The notes beneath the pieces were generated by a model. That model was given only the letters and a program-made list of their open reading frames with translations, did not search any database and was not told the origin of the DNA. From CAZNPU01 sp964575335 (GTDB lineage Bacteria; Planctomycetota; Phycisphaerae; Phycisphaerales; SM1A02): a stretch of 19,731 bases of DNA. The DNA is taken from the NCBI GenBank assembly GCA_964575335.1, contig CAZNPU010000039.1, forward strand, positions 1 through 19,731, written 5' to 3'. The position numbers and the translations under genes are program-made. The stretch's first letter is position 1. Each line of letters begins with the position of its first letter. Below, piece after piece: positions 14,889 through 19,731 of this stretch.

Positions 14889-15449
14889 TCATTGAGGGCC
14901 TTGCGTTTCCAATGATTCAAGGCGGGGCGTGATTTCCTGTTCGATGTGATCAAGTGACTTGATCAGCAGGATCCCAAACAGCGTCAGCAGAACAATAAGA
15001 ATTGCTGCGGTGACCCAGTGCCGCGGATGGAACCGTTTGATTGACGGCGCTGCAGCGATCAACCCCAGCACTGCTGCAATCACCACAATCGCATCGTAGC
15101 TTGCGCGTTGCCAGTACGAACCGCCCAGATGCAGCCACATGCCGAATTCATCGAAGGTCAGCGCCAGCCCGATGGCGTAGGCAATGGCTGTTGCGATCAA
15201 TGTCCGGCCCGTTGGACGAACAAAAATCAGTATCGCACCAACGATCGAAAGCAGAAAGATGCCGTAGTTGAGGTGATGCACATGCGTCCCACCAAGGTGC
15301 AGGAACATATCCGGCACGCGGCGAGCCATGATGAGATACACCAAGACGCGGGAGAGTATGAAGGTGACGAGAAACACAGCCAGCACGATGCGCGCAAGAT
15401 GCGCTGCGTTTGGAGGAGCCGACAAGGTCTTCATGTGCAACGCGATCAT
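14889..15449 (-). CDS. Small polytopic membrane protein with HVHH motif, function unknown
   Basis: A protein of about 186 residues with some five hydrophobic segments and a charged cytoplasmic-looking tail (DHIEQEITPRLESLE). Between the first and second membrane segments lies LHLGGTHVHHLNYG. A second LHLGG (in WLHLGGSYWQ) follows TFDEFGM after the third segment. Three His in HVHH, next to a membrane interface and with the later Asp/Glu/His, could bind a metal, but that is inference. Similar HxHH-containing membrane proteins occur in other bacteria as uncharacterised families; I cannot name one with certainty. The start is open: ATG 15449 and ATG 15434 both lack ribosome sites, and the frame also extends to a TTG at 15470. 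It is convergent with the E2 gene and co-oriented with the next two genes upstream. Confidence 0.65.
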   Translation of the reverse strand: MIALHMKTLSAPPNAAHLARIVLAVFLVTFILSRVLVYLIMARRVPDMFLHLGGTHVHHLNYGIFLLSIVGAILIFVRPTGRTLIATAIAYAIGLALTFDEFGMWLHLGGSYWQRASYDAIVVIAAVLGLIAAAPSIKRFHPRHWVTAAILIVLLTLFGILLIKSLDHIEQEITPRLESLETQGPQ

Positions 15450-15556
15450 GTGACACGGCGTCTCAAGCAAAGGCCAAGCGCGCTGAACGTTTCATCGCCC
15501 CTCTGCATTGCTGCTGCGCGCCGATGATCATCGACTGCTGAGCGATTGGTCCAGAC

Positions 15557-16282
15557 TCAGAACCCGCCGGTGCGCATGACCTTGAGACTTTGCGGGAAAG
15601 GGTAACTCGCAAAAACACCTGTCGGAGCCAGCTCCCACATGCCCAGCGAAGGATAGACGTCGCCGCGGTACCCTGCTTCGTACATGGTGCGCAGCACGCT
15701 TTCAAAGCTCGGTTCGTTGCCGTCGGGCCCGATCAGTCGATTTGACTTCGCCCCAAGAAAACTCACGCTCGCCACCGGCAGGCGGTCATATCGACTCTCG
15801 ACCATTTGCGCGACCTTGCGGAAGCCGCGTTGAAGGTCTTCGAGTGTAAAGTGGTCTTTCCCCGGCGGGCGCAGCAGCGCGAGCACTTCAAGCGCGTCCA
15901 TGTCATACTTCAGCACCAGCACCTCATCTTTGCTGATTGACCTCGCAAAGATGCGAGCGTGCTGGGTGATCGATGCTGCATTCCACTGGCTGGCCGGCAG
16001 CAGCGATGCAAGCTCGCCGATCATCCCGCGGCTGTTGTCGTCAAGGTTCACGCCACACACCAGCGTGCGGTACCGGCGGGCCAGCAGATCAGAAAGCAGA
16101 TGCTGGCCCCACTGAATGCGGATGCGATCTCGTTCAGCGTTTGCCTGGCGCGGATCGCCTGCGGGCAGGAGGATGACACGATCAGCACGCTGATCGGCTT
16201 CCAGCAGCAGGTCGCCTTCTTCATCGTACAAACGCGGTAATTGATGCTGAGCCTGTTGCGGGGACGATGCGACGTGCGCCAC
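15557..16282 (-). CDS. Uncharacterised 241-residue cytoplasmic protein
   Basis: I do not recognise a family. The start is GTG at 16282, backed by a perfect AAGGAGG (16290-16296) with a 7-base spacer. There is no signal peptide or membrane segment. The N-terminal 20 residues are Gln-rich and probably loose. The middle alternates strands and helices: VILLPAG at about 37-43, a possible Rossmann-like half with TLVCGVNLDDNSRGMIGELASLL (split around 73-95), then EVLVLKYDMDALEVLALLRPP. The C-terminal part is rich in aromatic and Gly residues (VSFLGAKSNRLIGPDG, YRGDVYPSLGMWELAPTG). Codon use and composition match the neighbours. It has its own strong ribosome site and a -10-like box upstream, so it is likely a real, separately expressed gene. 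Its role is unknown. Confidence 0.75.
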   Translation of the reverse strand: MAHVASSPQQAQHQLPRLYDEEGDLLLEADQRADRVILLPAGDPRQANAERDRIRIQWGQHLLSDLLARRYRTLVCGVNLDDNSRGMIGELASLLPASQWNAASITQHARIFARSISKDEVLVLKYDMDALEVLALLRPPGKDHFTLEDLQRGFRKVAQMVESRYDRLPVASVSFLGAKSNRLIGPDGNEPSFESVLRTMYEAGYRGDVYPSLGMWELAPTGVFASYPFPQSLKVMRTGGF

Positions 16283-16289
16283 GACAAAT

Positions 16290-16296
16290 CCTCCTT
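16290..16296 (-). promoter_or_regulatory. Ribosome binding site AAGGAGG of the 241-residue protein
   Basis: A seven-base perfect match to the anti-SD, seven bases before a GTG start at 16282. It decides the start and is the strongest ribosome site in the window. Confidence 0.85.
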
Positions 16297-16312
16297 ATGT
16301 GCGGTTTGCCCC

Positions 16313-16318
16313 AGTATA
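16313..16318 (-). promoter_or_regulatory. Possible -10 box TATACT
   Basis: TATACT on the - strand lies about 17 bases before the ribosome site of the 241-residue gene, which would give a very short leader. No good -35 box is found at the right distance, so this is tentative. Confidence 0.3.
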
Positions 16319-16378
16319 CGGCCTGTGCCCCAACCCGCACTTAGCATCTGACCGGGGAATGATGCAGGCTCAAACGTG

Positions 16379-18244
16379 CTAATTCTGACCAGCGAGCCGG
16401 CGCACCGTCATCATGAAGCTGCGCTTCATGTTCGTGTGCATGGCGTATACCGCCAGGCTGTAGCCCACTGCGGTAATCAGCGAGCCGACGATCAGGCTCA
16501 CCCGTCCGGCCGCCACGCCGCCCTGCAGTGCGCTGGGAATGGTGTCAGCGGGATATATCAGAGCGAACATTACATTGATCGGGCTGAATGTTGCGATCAC
16601 GCCGCCCACAACGCTCAGATTGTGGCCGGTCGCCACTCCGCACAGGCTCAACACGCCCGCTACCGTCAGCACCACAAAGACTGCTGCAATCACCGAGCCA
16701 ATGGTTCCTCGACTGCGGATGGACCAGTGCAGGCCGACCATCACGCAGAACGCCACGAACGTCGCTAGAACCAGCGGCAGCACGATCGCGCCTTCAGGCA
16801 GCACAATCGGCATCGGCGGGAAGTTGCCCGCTTCGAGCGGATTGGGATACGACACGAGTACGCCGCCTTTCCCCAGGCCATTGGTGCCGATGTAAATCGC
16901 CAGCAGCGCCATGGTAGCTACCGGCACAGCGATCATCGGCAGCAGGTATTGAATCAGGCCCCGCAGTTTGCCCGCAAGGTATGGGCCAGGCTGAATCGGC
17001 GTGGTAAGGATGATGTCCAGACCGCCATCCTCGCGCTCGCGGCTGACCGCTGTTGCGCTCATGTTCAATGCAGCCAACGCGATAATCACAATTTCCGCCG
17101 ACACGACCGCCGCCACCGCCAGTTGCAGTTCCGATGCGGTCATCATGCCGGTGTGAAACAGCGTGATAAGCGTAATCGCCACCGCCACGCCGGAGGCGAC
17201 GAATCCCCATCGCCCCAGCATGGCGGGCAACGTCTTGCCCCGCGCGGTCGCCTCGCGCCAGGCGATCGGATTGTTGCCCACCGGTCGGGGCGGACGCTCG
17301 GTCGCGCCCTTGGCCGCCAGGCCGAACATGCGGCGATACCACGGCGCCGTGCCGACCTTGGCCCCGATGACCCGAAGCCGCAGCGCTGAAAATGCCGACA
17401 ACCCCACGCTGATGCCCACGCACAGCCAGCAGAACGTGGCGATCGGTTGCGTGAACCACGCAGTGGTCAGCCACGTCGATTCCAGATATTCAATCGGATC
17501 ACCCGGCACGTAAGTGTTGGACTTCAGCAGCACCTCCAGCGCCAGAAACGGGTTCAGCGGCGTCATGATGGTGGTGTAAAACGCCTGGGTGCCCACCGCG
17601 ACGGGGTATTTGTCACGCAGCCACAGGTCGATGGCATACGTGATGAACAGGTACATGATCACGCTGATATAGAAGATGAACACCGCCCGCCGGCCGGCTG
17701 TTCTCGTGACGCTCAGCGTCACCGCAATCGCCGCCACCAGCAGCGCGCTGCACGCTGCAATCGCATAGCTGGCGAAGATCGAATGACCCGGCACGCCGCC
17801 GAAGTATTGCGTTATTGCAAAAAGCGGCAGGCTGGAAAACAGCAGCGCGAGCACGAAAAACAGCCGCCCGAACAGGTTGCCCAGCACGATCTGCAGGTTG
17901 TTCAGCGGCGTGGTGAGCAGAATGTCCCACGTCTGCGGGTTGGCTTCCTGCGCAATCGCACCGGCCATGAACACCGGCGTAAGCACGCAGATCAGCCCCA
18001 CCTGGAGATAGCTGACCCACTCGAACATCGTCGCGCCGCTGCTGGCGAGATTCCGCAACGACACCGAGCCTGCGCCGCCGCCTTGCTCGGCGATCAGCAC
18101 AAAGAGCAGCACCAGCATCGTCAGCCCCAGATAGCCGGAGCGAATAAACAGATGGCGTGTCCGCCTCGACCCGCCCTGCACCAGCCGCATGCAGATTGGA
18201 TTGGTCGGCAACAGCCGCAGCAGCCAATTGAGAAACACTGGCAT
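16379..18244 (-). CDS. ABC-2 type transporter permease with internal duplication
   Basis: A 621-residue membrane protein with about twelve hydrophobic segments. It is two ABC-2 permease modules in tandem. Module one begins NPICMR (about 15-20) and has QEANPQTWDILLTTPLNN (about 99-116). Module two begins NPIAWRE (about 325-331) and has REREDGGLDIILTTPIQP (about 402-419). The acidic-then-LDILLTTP element is the cytoplasmic coupling-helix signature of ABC-2 permeases, which move drugs, polymers, lipids or proteins with a separate ATPase. One chain could thus replace a permease dimer. I chose ATG 18244; a TTG at 18280 with a faint AGGA is the alternative, and ATG 18244 has no ribosome site. No ATPase gene lies in the window; the gene starts the - strand run, so a partner cannot be directly upstream on this strand. 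The substrate is unknown. Confidence 0.82.
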   Translation of the reverse strand: MPVFLNWLLRLLPTNPICMRLVQGGSRRTRHLFIRSGYLGLTMLVLLFVLIAEQGGGAGSVSLRNLASSGATMFEWVSYLQVGLICVLTPVFMAGAIAQEANPQTWDILLTTPLNNLQIVLGNLFGRLFFVLALLFSSLPLFAITQYFGGVPGHSIFASYAIAACSALLVAAIAVTLSVTRTAGRRAVFIFYISVIMYLFITYAIDLWLRDKYPVAVGTQAFYTTIMTPLNPFLALEVLLKSNTYVPGDPIEYLESTWLTTAWFTQPIATFCWLCVGISVGLSAFSALRLRVIGAKVGTAPWYRRMFGLAAKGATERPPRPVGNNPIAWREATARGKTLPAMLGRWGFVASGVAVAITLITLFHTGMMTASELQLAVAAVVSAEIVIIALAALNMSATAVSREREDGGLDIILTTPIQPGPYLAGKLRGLIQYLLPMIAVPVATMALLAIYIGTNGLGKGGVLVSYPNPLEAGNFPPMPIVLPEGAIVLPLVLATFVAFCVMVGLHWSIRSRGTIGSVIAAVFVVLTVAGVLSLCGVATGHNLSVVGGVIATFSPINVMFALIYPADTIPSALQGGVAAGRVSLIVGSLITAVGYSLAVYAMHTNMKRSFMMTVRRLAGQN

Positions 18245-18302
18245 GGCGAAAGATCGTACTGCAACACGGCGAAGGGGCAACCGCCGTGGTCCTAAAACTC
18301 AC

Positions 18303-18321
18303 CCACTTGACAGCCAAGTGG
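18303..18321. promoter_or_regulatory. Palindrome overlapping the -35 box, operator-like
   Basis: CCACTTG (18303-18309) and CAAGTGG (18315-18321) are perfect 7-bp half-sites with a 5-base centre. The -35 TTGACA (18307-18312) lies within the left half and centre, so a dimeric regulator bound here would block or guide RNA polymerase. Confidence 0.5.
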
Positions 18322-18336
18322 CAGAATCAGAATAAT
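18307..18336 (+). promoter_or_regulatory. Strong sigma70-type promoter facing rny
   Basis: Perfect -35 TTGACA (18307-18312), an 18-base spacer, and -10 AATAAT (18331-18336, five of six). It points right and is the best promoter match in the window. The next gene on this strand is rny, about 440 bases on. Confidence 0.65.
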
Positions 18337-18457
18337 AGAGGCTGACCATTGACCCCGGAAGAGCCAGCGATGCGTGTGCTCGCTGATTCTCCGTTTTTAT
18401 CCTTGCGGCCAGCCCTCAACGACACGGGCTCGACCGTTCTCACCGGCACGCTTCTCG

Positions 18458-18482
18458 AAAGCCGGCAACAGCCGAGGCTTTT
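18458..18482 (+). other. Hairpin in the rny leader, attenuator-like
   Basis: AAAGCC-GGC, loop AACA, GCC, two bulged bases, then GGCTTT, ending in TTTT (18479-18482). It lies about 120 bases after the first promoter. The short T-run overlaps the stem, so termination would be partial at most. Confidence 0.35.
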
Positions 18483-18511
18483 GAAACAACAAACCCGACT
18501 GTTGATATATT
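18481..18511 (+). promoter_or_regulatory. Second candidate promoter facing rny
   Basis: TTGAAA (18481-18486) and TATATT (18506-18511) with a 19-base spacer. Both boxes are close to consensus but the spacer is two bases too long. Confidence 0.4.
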
Positions 18512-18727
18512 GAACCTACGGATCAGAACAGGGACCGAAGTGCGACGTCTTTTTTCGCAAGCCAGAACCACGAATCACCCGCCATTTGGCGAGGCGCGGC
18601 ATGGCGCGCTTTTCATGTTGGGGATGTTTCCTCCGCTCGGATAGCGATTTCGGTCCACAATCCGCACGTGTCGTTGAATCCGGCGTCGCCGGCGCATCTG
18701 TGTGTGCGCCCGTCGCCAGGGTGGCCG

Positions 18728-18747
18728 CCAACCCAGTTTGGGGGTTG
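18728..18747 (+). other. Small hairpin just before the rny start region
   Basis: CAACCC and GGGTTG flank a short loop and end a few bases before the alternative GTG start (18750) of rny. It could influence initiation; this is inference only. Confidence 0.3.
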
Positions 18748-18782
18748 CCGTGCTATTTGTTTTTGGACTTGAAATCTCACCA

Positions 18783-19731
18783 ATGCATGGCGGCGTCGCG
18801 GTTCTCGTGACATTTGTCCTCGGCGCGCTGCTCGGCTGGGTGTGGTTCGGGCTGATTCCCGGCCGAACGCTCCGCCGCGCACGCGAAGAAGCCGAGCAGA
18901 TCATCCATGCCGCCCGAGTCGAAGGCGAGGCCGCTCGCCAGAGCATCGAACTTGAAGCCGAGAAAAAGGCCCGAGAGCGCCGCGAGATCCTCGATCAGGA
19001 AATCGCCGACGCACTGGCTGATCTGAAAAAAGACCAGCAGCGGCTGGCCAAACGCGAAGACACGCTCGACAAGAAGCTGGAAAGCCTCACCGAGCGTGAG
19101 AAATCGCTCGACCGGCGTGACAGCCAGCTCAAGAAGCTCGAAGATGAGCTCGCTGCGATGCGCGTAGAGCTTGAGCAGGCCCGCGCGATGGTCAAGAAGC
19201 GGCTGCAGGAAATTTCGGGCTTAACCGAGCAGCAGGCTCGCGAAATCTTCCTGGAAGAAGTCCGCCGCGAAAGCACGCATGAAGCCAATGTGCTCAAGCA
19301 GCAGATCATGGAAGAAGCAGAGGTGGAAGCCCGCACCCGCAGCCGCGAAATCACCCTGCAGGCCATCCAGCGCTTCGCTGCCGAGCACGTGGCCGATTCC
19401 ACCGTTCGCGCGGTCAAGATTCCTTCCGACGACATGAAAGGCCGCATCATCGGCCGCGAAGGCCGCAACATTCGCGCTCTTGAGCGTGCCACCGGCGTTG
19501 ACATTCTCGTTGACGACACGCCCGGTGTGATCGCGGTCTCCTGCTTCGATCCCATCCGCCGCGCGATCGCCGGCGAGGCTTTGCAGAGGCTCGTCGCCGA
19601 TGGCCGCGTACATCCAACGCGGGTTGAAGAAGTGGTTGAATCCACTCGCAAGGATTTCGCAGAACGCATCATCAAAGCCGGCAACGATGCGGTGGTGGAG
19701 GCCAATATCCGCGGCCTGCACCCCAAGATCA
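18783..19731 (+). CDS. rny: Ribonuclease Y, N-terminal part
   Basis: The gene runs off the right edge; 316 codons are seen with no stop. An N-terminal membrane anchor (about 5-25, VLVTFVLGALLGWVWFGL) is followed by a long charged coiled coil (about 30-160, many Glu, Lys and Arg). Then comes a KH domain with the RNA-binding GRIIGREGRNIRALE (about 220-234) and the adjoining FDPIRRAIAGEAL..L..DGRVHPTRVEEV. The HD nuclease domain should follow outside the window. RNase Y is a membrane-bound endoribonuclease that starts mRNA decay. ATG 18783 gives the usual N-terminus but has no clear ribosome site. An in-frame GTG at 18750 would add 11 residues (VLFVFGLEISP) and has only a G-rich stretch before it. 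The family match itself is secure. Confidence 0.95.
   Translation, partial: MHGGVAVLVTFVLGALLGWVWFGLIPGRTLRRAREEAEQIIHAARVEGEAARQSIELEAEKKARERREILDQEIADALADLKKDQQRLAKREDTLDKKLESLTEREKSLDRRDSQLKKLEDELAAMRVELEQARAMVKKRLQEISGLTEQQAREIFLEEVRRESTHEANVLKQQIMEEAEVEARTRSREITLQAIQRFAAEHVADSTVRAVKIPSDDMKGRIIGREGRNIRALERATGVDILVDDTPGVIAVSCFDPIRRAIAGEALQRLVADGRVHPTRVEEVVESTRKDFAERIIKAGNDAVVEANIRGLHPKI

Larger units (their letters stand above)
18245..18782. other. 538-bp divergent region between the permease gene and rny
   Basis: This region holds one strong and one moderate rightward promoter candidate and two hairpins (all listed separately). Short open frames inside lack family features and ribosome sites. 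If rny is read from the first promoter, its leader is about 440 bases long. Confidence 0.6.

Noticed and set aside
17447..18295. A 282-codon + strand frame opposite the ABC-2 permease
   Set aside because: Its product is almost all His, Arg, Gln and Glu, the antisense image of a membrane protein, so it is a shadow.
18586..18810. A 74-codon + strand frame ahead of and overlapping the start of rny
   Set aside because: It has no ribosome site and overlaps the rny start in another frame; a leader peptide is possible but nothing supports it.
1..19731. CRISPR arrays, insertion sequences, integrases, phage genes or toxin-antitoxin pairs
   Set aside because: I saw no regularly spaced repeats, transposase or integrase motifs, or small paired genes. 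The tRNA-Arg has no adjacent integrase and no repeated copy of its 3' end in the window.

Overview
The window looks like ordinary chromosome from a GC-rich bacterium, most likely a member of the Planctomycetota, perhaps Phycisphaerae-like. That placement is an inference from overall flavour only: a fused PilM-PilN protein, a duplicated ABC-2 permease, several non-ATG starts, variable Shine-Dalgarno (SD) use, and several proteins I cannot place in well-known families. No 16S rRNA or other decisive taxonomic marker is present. I see no phage, insertion sequence, CRISPR array or integrase.

Layout. Positions 1-323 hold the 3' end of a CoA-transferase B subunit (scoB-like, + strand). Facing it on the - strand (3240-421) is a three-gene inner-membrane assembly cluster of the type IV pilus / type II secretion class: a PilM-PilN (GspL-like) fusion, a PilO/GspM-like protein and a PilP/GspC-like protein, with overlapping genes. 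Next come a saccharopine/lysine-dehydrogenase-family enzyme (+), a convergent DadA-like FAD amino-acid dehydrogenase (-), and, divergent from that, a Gfo/Idh/MocA oxidoreductase (+). A secreted TlpA-type thioredoxin with a TPR-like tail (-) ends in a clear intrinsic terminator. A CPBP/CAAX intramembrane protease (-) lies downstream of rpsT (ribosomal protein S20, GTG start, -). Divergent from rpsT is a tRNA-Arg(ACG).

A 648-bp stretch without a recognisable gene, rich in potential RNA hairpins (10329-10976), separates the tRNA from a pyruvate dehydrogenase operon: E1 alpha, E1 beta and E2. No E3 is in the window. Then come three - strand genes: a small polytopic membrane protein with an HVHH motif, an orphan 241-residue cytoplasmic protein, and a roughly 620-residue ABC-2 permease that is an internal tandem duplication. 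The window ends in the 5' part of rny (RNase Y), which lies behind a 538-bp leader region with a strong sigma70-like promoter overlapped by a palindrome.

How the genes work together. The only tight functional units are the pilus/secretion cluster (coupled by gene overlaps) and the pyruvate dehydrogenase operon. rpsT and rny are housekeeping genes of translation and RNA turnover. The CoA transferase, lysine-dehydrogenase-like, DadA-like and pyruvate dehydrogenase genes fit heterotrophic amino-acid and keto-acid catabolism feeding acetyl-CoA, but they are not one operon. I did not find a clearly new multi-gene system. The best leads are the structured intergenic region before pdhA, the palindrome-overlapped promoter before rny, the duplicated permease, and the two proteins without a family.
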